Translations under genes and position numbers: made by a program
The notes under the pieces: generated by a model
The model's input: only the letters and a program-made list of their open reading frames with translations
The model's database searches: none
What the model was told of the DNA's origin: nothing
Source of the DNA: Adenophora triphylla var. japonica
Lineage: Eukaryota > Streptophyta > Magnoliopsida > Asterales > Campanulaceae
Direction of reading: 5' to 3'
NCBI GenBank assembly: GCA_022495995.1
Contig: JAFEMH010006980.1
Location: forward strand, 42,396-106,395
Length of the DNA stretch: 64,000 nt
Shown here: positions 9,867 through 22,500 of the stretch, one piece after another
Layout of the letters: each line of letters begins with the position of its first letter
Numbering within the stretch: position 1 is the first letter of the stretch

Positions 9867-11002
9867 AAAAAAAAAAAAAGGTTAAAATTTAATTCTAATC
9901 ACCCACGTTTTATTATTCAAATAAATTTCTACACAACCTTTTAATCCTCAATCCCAATTTCCCCAAAATATAAAAACAAAAATTTCCCTCCATGACTTCC
10001 AGTTCCCTCCACGACTTCCCTCCCTCTGAAACCCTCGACTTCCATTCCCTCTGAAACCCTCAATTCCGTAAATCCCAAAATCCCCAAAATTCTCAAATCA
10101 CGCACGGCGGCGGCGGCGGCGAAAGCTTGTAAGTACGAAAATATCACTTCTCTTTCTCTATTTTGTATTCTCTACGTTATCTCTCATTCTGAATCGCGAA
10201 TTCCATCTACAGATTGAAGCCATCTTAGTCTAAGCTGCAAAAATTGAGGTTGAAATATTGGTTCTCTCGTTCCAGGTAAAGCATATATCCTTTGCCCCTT
10301 CTATAAATGCTAGGATATACTATTTGGTAAATAATTTCTCGGGTTCAGTTGCTTATTTCGATTTCCTGTGGTTTTATAATACCCATTTGTTTTATGTGTG
10401 TGGACTCTTATGCTATGTGTTCGTAATATTACTCTCTCCGTCTCATAATAAATGTTCTCATTCCGAATTACCAATTCATCACTTATGTATCCATCGTGTA
10501 CAGATCTGCATATACAACCCTAATCTTGAATTTACTGGGATCACTGGAAACTATTACTCTATCAAAATTGGCATACTATTATATAACTCAATTGATGTTC
10601 CATACTCGTATAAAGATAAGAACCTTTAAGATTTATAGCTAGAGAAAGGTGCCCTTTTATTGCAGAAGATTGCAAATACCCTTTTATCTACAACATGCTT
10701 CCCCTAATAGGAAAAGCATTGGCCCTCCTTCAAGAGTTTTTCATATGGTTAAAATAAAAATGTTAGAGCTCAAATTCTTATCCAAAATCTTTCCTTAATG
10801 TAATCTTGAAATATTATCTGTAAATATTAGGTAAAGAAAATGGCATTACTTTACATGATTTTTAAATTGGTTCAGAAGAAATGTGACTGAAGGTCAGCAA
10901 ATATGTTCTCAGGAAAACAAAATATTTCATGATTTAGAAGACAGCCTTTAATGTAATCTTGAAATATTATCTGTAAATATTAGGTAAAGAAAATGGCATT
11001 AC
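9867..11002 (+). other. CACTA 5' region without recognised gene
   Basis: It holds a GC-rich leader with a GGC trinucleotide run near 10104-10119 followed by a splice-donor-like GTAAGTACG (about 10129), a one-sided Stowaway-like terminus near 10428 (ACTCTCTCCGTCTC), and a 61-bp direct repeat (10795-10855 and 10948-11008). The short ORFs show no similarity I recognise. Confidence 0.5.
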
Positions 11003-11008
11003 TTTACA
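10795..11008. repeat. 61-bp direct repeat, copies 153 bp apart
   Basis: 10795-10855 and 10948-11008 are practically identical. The repeat covers the exon/intron border of the captured hydrolase exon that ends at 11003, so the end of that exon and its donor site are duplicated. Confidence 0.8.
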
Positions 11009-11734
11009 CATAGGCGCTACAAGAACTACTCCAAACCACTCACGTGGTTCCTTCATATGCACTTTGAGAGCAACTGCGCCACCCATGGATTGACCTAATA
11101 TAAATCGGGGTAGCCCTCTTACTTCTGGTCTTCCTGCCGATTGCAGATCAAAGTAAAAGTTAGTTGTAAACTACCCTACAAACTTTGGTAATAGGGTGCA
11201 TAACTGCAATGAACTAAAAGAGATTAACTGAAGAATCGTTTTAAATTCTCAATCTAGACAAATTATAAGGGGTAGTTAAGTTTTCAAATTTATAAATAGT
11301 AAGATAGATTATCGATTAAAAAAAAAAAAAGAGACAGGGGTACCTTTGATTATTGTATATTGTTCAATTACATTGTCAACTAAATCATCAAAACTGGGGA
11401 TATAACCGTGCAGCCCTTCAGAGAGCCCAAAACCAGGATGATCGATGGCATAAACACCATAACCAGCAGCGGCAATAAACTTAGCAATACCTGTAATACA
11501 ATTTCAAAGGCATATCATACACTTTCATTGCATCCGTAGCCAATCGTGAATGAAAATAGCGAAATAAAAAAAAATTGTTGTCGTGAAATGCATAATGAAC
11601 TAACCTTCAAAGAAAAACGTGCATGTATCGCCATATCCATGACAGAAACACACAGCCGCCTTTATTCGAACACCAGGCTCTGGTAACCAACTCTTACAAA
11701 ATATTTCTTGACCCTTTGAGTTTTTCTCATACCA
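11003..11734 (-). pseudogene. Captured host gene fragment: alpha/beta hydrolase (monoacylglycerol lipase / caffeoylshikimate esterase-like)
   Basis: Three exons with consensus splice sites on the minus strand: 11605-11734 (motifs EIFCKSWLPEPGVRIKAAV and CFCHGYGDTCTFFFEG), 11344-11490 (GYGVYAIDHPGFGLSEGLHG) and 11003-11133 (FILGQSMGGAVALKVH, then VAPM). The HGYGDT oxyanion-type motif, DHPGFGLS and the nucleophile elbow GQSMGG identify the plant MAGL-like family of serine hydrolases. Introns are kept, so the capture was from genomic DNA. The first exon(s) and the C-terminal part with the catalytic Asp and His are missing. It lies antisense to the transposase genes. Such transduplication of host gene pieces is well known for CACTA elements. 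I infer that it is not functional. Confidence 0.85.
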
Positions 11735-12015
11735 CTACAAAGTCCAAGAACATAGTCTTAGCTACTAATCAGCTAAAAATGCATCCCCTTTCCAGTTAAA
11801 GACTCCATTTTTAACTTTAATTTTTATGGTAAACTTGACAGGATATTGACCAAAGATTTACATAAACCTATATGTTGTTACAAAGTTTTAGTGAGTACTA
11901 CAAATTCAGTGGATTTGAACAAACAATTGTCAATCTTGATTACATTCCACTACTCAATCATCTCCCAATGCAAAGTTCACCAATACATTTATACTCTCTC
12001 CATCCCAAAAATGTA

Positions 12016-12094
12016 ATCCCTCCGTCCCAAAATGAATGTGATCAGAGCAAATATGAAAGTTTTTTGGGACATTCATTTTGGTACGGAGTTAGTA
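12016..12094. mobile_element. Degenerate Stowaway-like MITE
   Basis: CCCTCCGTCCCAAAATGAATG at the left is mirrored by CATTCATTTTGGTACGGAG at the right, with TA on each side. This is the Tc1/mariner-derived Stowaway pattern with a damaged right end. Confidence 0.55.
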
Positions 12095-12213
12095 GCTATC
12101 TTTCCCTTTTCATATGTGACTTGTCCCCCCCAAAAAAAATTCTCATTTTCAGAGAATGTAGTAATTTTATGTACAAGTTCACCTCTCGAACACACACATG
12201 GTCAAAATGTGAA

Positions 12214-12220
<7 letters not shown>

Positions 12221-12275
<55 letters not shown>
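12221..12275. repeat. GA microsatellite
   Basis: About 27 uninterrupted GA units. They create an artificial Arg-Glu repeat in two frames. Confidence 0.97.
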
Positions 12276-12278
<3 letters not shown>

Positions 12279-13212
12279 TCACTGACCTCTTCAGTCCTGA
12301 TTCCAGTAGGAGCCGACCATCACAAAAGCAACAGAAACAAAAACCAAATCAAAGTCAAAATTCAAAACAAACCTTATGAATCAAAAAAGTCAACTGCAAG
12401 CCCGCAATAAAATATTTCAAAAAAAAAAAAAAAATCCAATTTTATGCAGATAGATAACAAAAAAAAAAAAATTCCAATTTTATGCAGATAAATTGGTTAA
12501 AATAAAAATGTTAGCGCCTATGTGTAAACATTGCTCCTGAACCAATTTTTCTTCATGTTGCTGAATTTTTAAATCACTACTAGCGTTCATTACATGAGTT
12601 ACATTTTGTAGAAAATGAAGAATTTGAACTCATAAGAAACTTAACAATTTTATGCAGATAGATAACAAAGAAACTTAGCGATTCAAGTTCCATCAGCAAT
12701 TCCACATAGAGATCTGTAGCATAGCTCAAGAGGTTCCTAAACGACTAAGCGTACAGGTATTATCATTTAGCAAGATATTATCAAATGCAATCTATTCATG
12801 TAAGTATACTTTTTCGTCCAGTTCCCACAGTTGGATACTTATTTCATGTAATTGTTCTTCTTTAGTTAATTTTCTTGATAAGAACTATCTGGAAGGAGAA
12901 CAAGTGACTAGCCTGTCAAGTTTTTTCATTTACTGCCTTTTGTTTTGATTTTAGCTTGACGCGTCTCCTTAATCGATGTATGTCTTTCCATTTTCCAGCT
13001 AAGCTTAGTGAGAAACAGTGCCAACCTGAAACGCAGCTGAAGTTCATTATTGAAGCTTGGCTACAGGTACATCTATGTTCCTTGTGTATCTGAAGTTCCC
13101 TCTGTTCTCATTCATTATTCATTTTAATGTAGTATTGGGCCATTTATATTCTCCAGTACGATTTATTGTTAATATGAAAAAAATCTCCAGCTTTTTTATC
13201 TTTATTATAATA

Positions 13213-13314
13213 CTCCCTCTGTCCCTAAATGAATGTCGGAAAAAATCTCAAATTTGCTCTTGATCAAGAGCAAATTTGAAACTTTTTTCGAAATTCATTT
13301 AGGGATGGAGGGAG
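13213..13314. mobile_element. Stowaway MITE (Tc1/mariner type)
   Basis: A 102-bp, nearly complete inverted repeat. It starts CTCCCTCTGTCCC and ends with the complement GGGATGGAGGGAG, and is flanked by TA (13211-13212 and 13315-13316). The centre is the palindrome GCTCTTGATCAAGAGC. Confidence 0.88.
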
Positions 13315-13669
13315 TACAACTTTTCTTATCAAAGAGTCTGAGCATCCTAGGTTGTAAATAATTGCTGGTTCTTATTCTTAAATATGAGTACTTTCAGTTC
13401 TCCTTTCGATTCTGATATACTCACTTAATCAGCAGACCTTTACAGGTACTTGTCAGTTATGAGATTGTTATCTGATAGGATGAGATGAATGTTTGGTTAT
13501 ATACTATACATTTAGCAAGATATTATCATTTCATTGTCATTTTGAATAAAGATTGCACCTTTATTTTAATATTTCGTTGAATATCTTTGCATCTCCGTGA
13601 AAAGTATTTGTTATTGCACTATCTACATATTTACTCTTTAATATACAGGTTGTACTTTTTGGAAGAAAT

Positions 13670-15088
13670 ATGGACAAAAGTTGGATTCAATTAAAGGATA
13701 GAGCTTCAGAAAAATACTTTAAAGGGGTTGAGGAATTTTTGAAATTTGCTTTCACCGGTGAAACTACCGAAAAATGTCCATGCAAAAAATGCAAGAATCG
13801 CTTCTTTATGGATATAAATAAGATGAGGGGTCATTTGATCTGGAATGGATTTTGGCCAGATTATACATGTTGGCATGTTCATGGTGAGACTTTTCAAGCT
13901 TCTAATAATGATGATATCAATGTACATGCAACTGAAACACACGTGGGGGATGACGTCATTGGCATGGTGCGAGATGCATTTGGAGTAACAAACTTTGATG
14001 CTTCCATAGACAATGAAGAAAATATATCTGGTGATGGTGATCGTTGGCAGGGTGCTGATGAAGAAACTAAAAAGTTTTACAAGCTTATTGAAGATGCACA
14101 ACGACCTCTGTATGAGGGATGTGATAGTTTCACATCACTATCTTTTCTAGTGAGACTTTTGAATGTGAAAGTGACATGTAAAATGACTAATAAGGCTGTC
14201 ACCGAAATTCTTAATGCAATACGTGAGGCGTTCCCTGAGGCACTTTTGCCAAAATCGTATTATGAGGCTCAGAAAATAACTTCAAACTTGGGATTCAGCT
14301 ACGAAACATGGGATGCTTGCAAAAATAATTGTATGTTGTATCGGAATGAGGATAAGGATCTTGATAGATGTCCCATTTGTCAATGTTCTAGGTATGTAGA
14401 AGTAGATAGCAACAATCAAAGCAACATGAGTGATAAAAGAATAGGGAAGAAAATCCCCCATAAGCAAGTGAGGTACTTTCCCCTAAAACCAAGATTGAAA
14501 AGGTTATTCATGTCTACGCATACCGCCTCCCTTATGAAATGGCATGCTTCAGAGGAACGTATTGATGATGGTGTGATGAGGCATCCTGCAGATTCCCCTG
14601 CATGGAAAGCTTTTGATCAGCGAAACCCACAGTTTGGGAGCGATGCTCGAAATATAAGATTTGGTTTAGCTTCCGATGGATTCAATCCGTATGGTAATAT
14701 GAGTAGTTCTCATAGTACTTGGCCAGTAGTTTTGATTCCATATAATATGCCTCCTTGGTTATGCATGAAGCAATCTAATTTCATTTTGTCAGTACTTATT
14801 GATGGTCCTGACGGTCCAGGTGATAAGATTGATGTGTATCTACAACCTTTGATTGATGAGCTGAAGGAATTGTGGTTTAATGGTATTGATGCTTATGATG
14901 CATCTAGTAAGGAGATGTTTAAATTGCATGCCGCATTAATGTGGACAATTAATGATTTTCCTGCATATGCTAATTTGTCGGGTTGGAGTACAAAAGGTCG
15001 CTTTGCGTGTCCATGCTGTAACAAGAAGACAAAATCCCGTTGGTTATATTATGGGAAAAAATTTTGTTACTTAGGCCATCGACGTTGG
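13670..15088 (+). pseudogene. CACTA transposase TNP2, exon 1 left part
   Basis: The ATG opens the typical MDKSW...RASEKYFKGVEEF start of TNP2. Residues about 5-75 form the transposase-associated zinc domain (CPCKKCKNR...HLIWNGFWPDY). From about residue 290 comes the Transposase_21 core (ASDGFNPYG, WPVVLIPYNMPPW, AALMWTINDFPAY, GWSTKG...CPCC...GHRRW). The frame is open up to the LTR of the nested retrotransposon at 15089, which cuts it inside the conserved GHRR motif. The reading frame resumes at 33679. In an intact element this protein cuts the CACTA ends. Here it cannot be made in full. Confidence 0.92.
15084..15088. other. Target site duplication gttgg, left copy
   Basis: gttgg precedes the LTR start and recurs at 33674-33678 after the 3' LTR. 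It fixes the borders of the nested element exactly. Confidence 0.95.
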
Positions 15089-16829
15089 TGTAAGTGCTCC
15101 AATTTGAGCTTGTTAGAATTTTCGTTAGAAAATTAACGAAAGTTATAACATTTCTAACAATTCCTAACAATCCTAACTTTTCTAACAAAGTGAGGGTAAA
15201 ATGGGCATTGTTATTTAAGGCTAAACCTCAAAAAGAATCTCAAAAAGCAAAACAAAAGGAATAAAACCACAAATAGCAATGGCTGGAAACACAAAACTGG
15301 CTGTTAATTTGAAATTTCAAAAAGATTATTCCTCTTGTCCAAAGCCTCGAAGCCGCATTTAATGAACAAGGCACGCTGCAGTCCCATCCGCGCGGATGGG
15401 TTTGTAATTTTCAGAGGGCTATAAATTGAGCCCTCCAGTCACAAAAATAAGGAGCCACAACACATTTTGCACCGAACCTCTGGCGAAATATAGAGAGAAA
15501 ACAGTGAGAATTCACTTGAATTGTCACCATTTTCTCTCCAATCTTTCCCAATTCATACTCATCCACTCACTCTCATATTAAAGCCCTAAACACTCATACA
15601 TACAAGCCAAACACTCAAGAACACAAGGAAGATTGGTAAACCCTCCTTCTCCTAACCCTAAATCTCATCCATGCATGCATCTTCAAACTACAAAATGTAG
15701 TTCTTTCATCTTCTTGCTCTAGATCTAAGAAGATCACCATGGAAGACCATCTCCATGGATGATCTTCTACAAAGATCAACATTATTTTCAAGTTCTCTTA
15801 CTTTCTTGCAAAGAAAACTCATTTTCAAAACCCTAAAACCCATTTTCAAGCATAAAATCTCATTTTCAAAGGATAAAATCCCCTCCCCAAGCAAATGAAA
15901 TGCTTAGTCCTAATGTACTCCCAAGGATGGTTTGGTATAGTTGATTCACCACTAAAATGTCTAGTGATCACTAACCAAAACCTAGGGAAATGGGGACAAG
16001 CATGGATGCAAAACCCCCCTTAAAATCATATTTTCTTTCTTGAGAAGTTGCTGTCCAGTAGCAATTTTCCCAGACCTCAGTCCATTGTCTTAATTTTTGG
16101 ACACAGATGAACTTGGAATTTGGTGTTGACTACAAAACACTTTTTGTAGCCAACATCCAGAGCTTTCCAGACATATTTTTACTTTATTTTTTGGGTGAGT
16201 AAAACTCCTCTTTTCAAATTTTCTTTCAGAGGCTAGTTCATCAGCTTCTGGGAATCCAGATCTCATATCTGAGGTTTCCAGAAGGTTTTGACCCTCAAAT
16301 CTTCTCCAAAATGGAAAATTCCTTCGCACAAACCTTATTTAAGGTGTCTAGAACAACTTTCATTCTCTGAGTTTATCCAGATTATGAAGTTTTAAGACCC
16401 TTGAATACATTTCAAAATCAAAGGTCCACTGCCTTTTTCATTCTGGCAGAAATGGCTCTCAACTTCAAAAGGTCTTTTGAGTACCAAATCTCAATCCAAA
16501 AATCCCCCAAAATCATGGGATTAGTTTAAAGTCTTGAAAAGATATCCCTATTTTTACTTTTCTGAGTTTCAAAGTATTTTGGCCAAAACACACACACACA
16601 CACACACACATACAAATGATTTTCAGCTTGGAAGACTCGTTTTACGAGGCATTCCGGGTGCACACTAACGTCCTTCCCGGCGTGTAACATGACCTCCGAA
16701 CCTAAATCTCTGATCTCGGGCTTTTTTCAAAGTTTTGGCCCTCAAAATTAAAATGGCGTGGCAACTCCGTTTCGTTGATTTTTTCAAACAAAAATGGGAA
16801 AATTTTCGACACAATCACACATCATCACA
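15089..16829 (+). repeat. E1 5' LTR
   Basis: 1741 bp, TGTAAGTGCTCC...CATCACA. An 18-bp palindrome CCCATCCGCGCGGATGGG at 15383-15400 is followed 19 bp later by the TATA box CTATAAAT (15419-15426). The TATA lies in the loop of a perfect 7-bp inverted repeat GAGGGCT/AGCCCTC (15414-15435). A CA microsatellite lies near 16590. Confidence 0.95.
15383..15435 (+). promoter_or_regulatory. E1 core promoter: palindrome plus TATA in an inverted repeat
   Basis: The perfect 18-bp palindrome (15383-15400) is followed by TATAAAT framed by GAGGGCT (15414-15420) and AGCCCTC (15429-15435). The 3' LTR has the same arrangement at 32225-32277, with one mismatch in the palindrome. Confidence 0.7.
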
Positions 16830-16830
16830 G

Positions 16831-16848
16831 TGGCGACTCCGCTGGGGA
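16831..16848 (+). promoter_or_regulatory. E1 primer binding site
   Basis: TGGCGACTCCGCTGGGGA, one base after the LTR. Tat/Ogre elements are described as using a tRNA-Arg primer of this kind. The same PBS with one change each occurs in E2 and E3. Confidence 0.85.
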
Positions 16849-19550
16849 CTAAGCTTTTTTTAAAAAATGGTATTTGGTATATTGGTGGAAACCACTAAAT
16901 TTCCCGTTATCGCCTCCTAACACGAGTCGGGGATAAATTGTGGTCTAACAATCCCACGTACCGGTATCACCGTTTTCAAAAAAAAAAAGCTTTTGAGGGT
17001 CAAGCTTCCGTCCGGCTTTGAAAATCATTTTTGTGTGTGTGTTGATTTTTGCACAGTTTTCATGTTGTTTTGGCCGCCTCGGAGAAAGTCAAAATTTTGA
17101 CTGTCGGAATAATGTCCCTAACTGTCGGAATTTTCGTGCTTATGTGCTCATTAAAAATTTCAAAAAAAAAAGGATTTTCAAAAAAAAAAGAAGAAGAAAA
17201 TTCTCAAAAAAAAATCATGCATCATATTTTTAAGACACATAAAAAAAAAATCTCTATTTTACTCGTAAAAGAATATAGATCGCTTGCACACTACGCGCAC
17301 GTGACCGTACACCGCACACTACGTCCTTAACCCGGGAAATCCTTGTCGCGGTCCGTTTGGTCTTATTACGCTCTCGAATGAGCACAGACTACCCAAACAT
17401 CCCATGGAGCCTCGTGTCGACCATGCACTTGTCCGTGACACACTTTGTCCGAGACCCGGTTGGTTTTTAGTCCGGTCTCGTGTCATGCCCCGTCCGTGTA
17501 TAGACCTTTCCTTTCAAGCCTTTGTCGGCATACCGACTCAATATCTTTCGGGACCCTTATCGCCGAAGTTCCGCCGGTTTTCCGCCGCAGACTTTGACCA
17601 AGATATTGACCGGCGCCTTGACTTCGGCTCGACCGGCACAAATTATACACCGACTCCCAAAGATTGACACCGAGTCATCAAGGATTAATGAATATTCCAT
17701 GCCTAATTACGGCTTAACCGACGACAAGTCAAGATCAATTGTGGACGCTTATCGCCCAAATCATGCCGACTTTTCGTCGAGCTCCTGACATGATCTTGAC
17801 TTTTGACGTCGCCTTTGTCCGTAATTTACATCGAATGCTCGTTAAGACTCGATTACCCGCCGCACTTTTAGGATCGTTTTCTTTCGGTCGGTGGGACCCG
17901 CTTGCCCTATAGGACCCTCGCCCGGGCCGCTCCACCCCGGGAGGTCGAAATACAGTGGAATACGAGGGGCTTATAGACGTAGTGACGGGGCCCACCGATC
18001 CAGAATCGAGTAGTTTGCGAAAAAGAAGAGCAATCTTTTCCAACCGATTAGGTTAATAAAACATGTTTTAAGTAAACGTGAACAAATAATCGCATGTTGC
18101 ATGAGCCTAAAGCCCAAACACCTACCCTCCTTCCATTCCTGCACATCTCGAACCTTCGTGTCCTTTCCCCCGCAGCCTCCGCACAAAGCTTGGTTTCTGC
18201 ACCGGTCACCGTTTGATTGGGAAGAGTCAAGCGCATCGTCGCCTTCACCGTTTGTTCCGACTCCGGGTTTCGTAATGTCTCGCATCACCCGGTAATGATG
18301 GGGATAACGTTGCTCCGTCCTCCAAAATCCCTCGACATGCACTAAGATTGGATCCAGCTTGGTAGAACAGATGAGACTTCGACATGAGGCTCAAATTGAC
18401 GACCTACCGGGGGTTGTCGCAAGTCATGGCTCGACTATCGCCTCAATTCCGATGGCACTTTTACCGCAAAGAAGGAAGAGGGTTCTCCTCCTCTTCTTAA
18501 TAGTCCCTGATACATCAAGATGCTACCCCAAGATTCCTATGTTTCCACCGCCGGACTCCCGCCCGTCGACTTACAGGCAACCGGCCCCCAAACGGCAGCC
18601 GTGACGAAAGAGTTCGGTATACCGTCGCTGTCCCCTCTCAAAGTGATGATCCCACAAATATCACCCGAGTGATGAAAATCAGTGGAACAGCTTGAAGAAA
18701 TATGGTCACCATCAAAGCCCCGGAAGAACGCTGCAATGCATACAGCCCGGATTGAAGAGGCCACACGCCACTTCTGGGACCTTAACAATATCCCAACCGA
18801 TCGGGGCTACCTCGAAGGACAAACATGTGCCCGTTCCCTCGACCTCAATATCTCTCATTATCCGGCGGAGTCCAATCACTCGCTACCGCATGAGCCCAGC
18901 AGCCAGATCCCCCACCAGCCCACTCAAAGTCATTCCAAAGACCGCCAACCCGAGGTCCCAAATCCGCCACCACCGTAGAACACATTTGGTGGGATATTTG
19001 TGATCGTCCCGATTGCCTTGAAAGGGACTATCAGATCGGATACACGAGGACCGTCCTCCTAAGAAAAGAAAATTTCCTCCCAAAGAAAATTGAAGGAGAG
19101 ATTCGAGGCCGGTGATAACAAGTGTGGGAACGCTCTGGGAGCCATCTGGGATTTGATTATTATGTACTCTACTCCGCCGCCTTCCCCAAAGCAAAAAGGG
19201 GTAAAAGAGCGTAAAAGCCTTGCCAACGACAGAGTTGAGACTTTCGGATACCGTCAGTACCGCAACGTAAGTCCAACCCCTGGGTCGCCCAAGGTTCGCC
19301 TTGTCCAGCTTCCCGAGTATACACCGATGAAGAAAACCGACGCCGCCCGGGCGCTCCCACTCAATCAACATGTTGACCGGAGATGGCAACCGCCACAAAA
19401 GGCATCAAGATAACCCAGGGCTTCGGCAAAGACTCTACCTCGCAAGAAAAAGGCACGAAGTGACCGGCTTGATGACTCTCTATCCCGAGACAAGGACCAA
19501 ATCTATGATCCTCACCTATATGGGAGTATGATCACCTTCGCGATGAAGAT
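16849..19550 (+). other. E1 leader and decayed gag region
   Basis: An A-rich part with AAAAAAGAAG runs (17155-17260) is followed by CG-rich sequence with many short frames. I could not recognise a gag core or a zinc knuckle. If gag was here, it is too broken by indels to read by eye. Confidence 0.4.
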
Positions 19551-22500
19551 TTGCCAAGAGATGTCTCCCAACACAATGAAGCTTTGTACATCACTATTCG
19601 GCTCAACACCATGTCACTCCCTGGGGTATTAGTGGACAATGGATCATCGGTAAACGTCCTTCCTCAAAGCATGATGAGGGCCCTCCGCATAAATGAAAGG
19701 CGCGTGATCCCATCTACCCGGACCGTCAAGGCCTACGACGGTTCGTCTCGTCCCATTCTCGGGGACAAGTGACTCGAACTCGTACGAAACCCAAATGGTG
19801 CCCGCAAAGTTCCATGTAATGGATATCCCCTCCGAGTTCACAAACTCTACTAGGGCGCCCTTGGTTGCATCACATGAAAGCCATAGCCTCCACTCTCCAC
19901 CAATGCGTCAAATTCATCAACCGGCAGGAGACCTTGAAGTCATAAGGGGTGACAGCTTCCTCATAGGGAACGAAGCCGAAACAATAGCCAAGAACGCCCA
20001 CAGCCAAACACCGGGCTACATCCTTCAAGAGGCAAGTCTCGCCAAAGATCCTTTGGAATCCAACGATGCCAACTATGTCGACACACTCAAGCGAGCAGAC
20101 TCCGAAGAAGTTCGATTCATCAAATTTAATTGCTATTTCCAACACTTGGAGGCGTATCGAAGGAAACGCCGAACACCGCCATGATACAGCACACAAGTCC
20201 CCGGTCCTCAATCACAGATTTGTCGCATTCCGCAAACCCATTCTTCGCCTCGCCAGCGAGGAGATTTTCATGATAAAAGTCGGCAAACACCGACGCACTC
20301 GGCCGAATCTATGAACGTCGTGTGGGACGTCCTCCTTGCCGAACTACCCGCCGAGCCTTTCCGCTCGAGTATGGGACATGAGATTTTTCTAGCAGCTCAC
20401 CGAGACGCAATACGCCCTTACATCCGGATTGAGCGGTCGATTGTGACGAAACGGAAATCCCTGTGATTGAGGAAGATCCCTACATCCACATGCTCGCCTT
20501 TCGTACACCAAACACAATTGATTCTCGGTTCAGCCAAAGAGATAATAGCAACGATCAAGAGGGAGCACAGAGACCATGCCTTTCCCGAGTTGTGAAGCCA
20601 CCGACAGCGGTGCCGCTAAAGAATTGGGAAACTCTCTCAAGCCCGTCCGCGACCAAAGAGGAAATGATCACCAAGCTTGGATTGGTCCCCCGTCCTTTCG
20701 TGTCAACCTTTGTAAAGTCCTCCGAGTCTCTCATTGTTGAGTTCGAGTCTCTCGAGTCGTCCGATGGCCTTACGCCTGAAGACTACGAGTCTCGTAGCGA
20801 ACATTGTGTTCCCCTTCGTCTTCAATGAAATGATGAACCTTTCGAGTATCCCTTAATTGCAACTTTAACTAATGATGAATTAACTAATAATCTAAAAACA
20901 GCTTAATAACGATTCACTAGATGAAGAGGCGTACACATTAAATGAACAATATATCAAAGAAATCTTTAAGCAAAGTTGTCCTGAAAGAGGAAAATCGAGC
21001 CCAAGCCGCCGAAGAGATTTTGACGAGTGTGAATCTGGGAACCGCAAGAGCCTAAAGAGACGCAGATTGGTAGTTTCTTCAAGGGACCGAAAGGGATGCC
21101 CTAATCGAGCCGCTAAAAGAATTCGTGGATGTGTTCGCATGGTCCTATAAAGATATGCCAGCCTCGATCCTTCCATAGTTGAGCACCGAATACCGCTCGA
21201 CCCGTAAGTCAAGCCGCAGCGTAAGCTAAGAAGAATTAAGCCCGAATGGTCCCTACAAGTGAAAGAGGAAATAGAAAAGATGCTCGCAGCAGTTTCATCA
21301 GTGGTCATTGAATACCCAACATGGCTTTCCAACATAGTAACGGTGACCAAGGCCAACGGAAAGATCCGATGCCGCGTAGACTTCGTGGATCCGAACAAAG
21401 CGCCCCAAAAGACGATTTCCCGCCAAACATCGACATTTTGGTAGATTCCACGGCCAACCATGAAGTCAAATCCTTCGTCGACGGTTTTGCCTGGGCTACA
21501 ACCAAATCAAAATGGCGTAAGAAGATCAAGCCAAAACAGCCTTCACAACCCCTTGGGGCACCTATCGCTACACGGCCATGCCATTCGGACTAAAGAATGC
21601 TAGGGCTACGTACCAAAGGGCGCTACATACTGCTCCATGACATGATCCACAAAGAAATTGAGGTCTATGTGGACGACATGATAATACATTCCAGAGGATC
21701 GATGGCCAGCACTTTGTTGATTTGAGAAAATTCTTCGGCCGCCTCCGAGACCACAAAGATGAGACCGAATCCACCAAGTGCACTTTCGGTGTAAGACGAG
21801 GTAAGGTGCTAGGATATATGGTGACGTAACGGGAATCGAAGTAGATCCCCGTAAAATCAAGGCGATAGTTGAAATGAAGCCACCCCGACACCGACGTAAG
21901 TGAAATCCTTCATGGGAAGATCGCAATACATAAGCCGCTTTGTAAATCACCGACCTCGATCTCGCGAGCCGATCTTCAAGTTGATGAAGAAAATGCCTAC
22001 ACGTAATGGACCCTTAATGTCGCCTTGCCTTTGAACACATTAAGGCATACCTTGTGAATCCCCCGATTCTCTCGCCCACCACACCGGCAAAGCCACTCTT
22101 GCTATATCTAACTCGTCACGGATACAAAGAATTGGGGCTATGCTAGCTCAAGAGAAGAAAGATTCCAAAGTCGAAAACGCCATCTATTTCAGAAGCGTAA
22201 AGCTCCAAGGAAGCGAACTCAATTACTCGCTTGCGAGAAGACTTGCGCAGTTTGGTCCGGGTAGTGGGAAAGTTGAAACACTACATGCGCCTCACCCGAT
22301 ACATCTTGTCTCAAGAATAGACCCCATCAAATATCTGTTCGACAAGCCTTCCATCTCCATGAGGTTGGCAAAATGGTCGTTCTTTTTGGCCGAATATGAC
22401 ATCACTTATGTTTCAAGGAAATCCGTAAAAGGACGCATAATGGCGTAACATCCGGCCGATTTCCCAAGTGATGAGTCCCGAGGACCCTCGAACCTCAATT

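Larger units (their letters stand above)
11735..13669 (+). other. CACTA region between the captured fragment and TNP2
   Basis: AT-rich sequence with two MITE-like insertions, a GA microsatellite and two short open stretches flanked by AG and GT that could be exons (12679-12756 and 12999-13065). Their reading phases do not match each other. TAGCGCCTATGTGTAAA at 12510-12526 is an inverted copy of the captured hydrolase exon end at 11001-11017. Confidence 0.45.

Noticed and set aside
11872..12379. ORFs with Arg-Glu repeats
   Set aside because: Produced by the GA microsatellite in two frames.
12679..13065. Second captured host gene on the plus strand (two AG...GT exons)
   Set aside because: Each stretch is open, but phases do not match and I recognise no family; kept only as a note.
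16831..16848. tRNA gene at the PBS
   Set aside because: Only the 18-nt primer complement is present, no cloverleaf.
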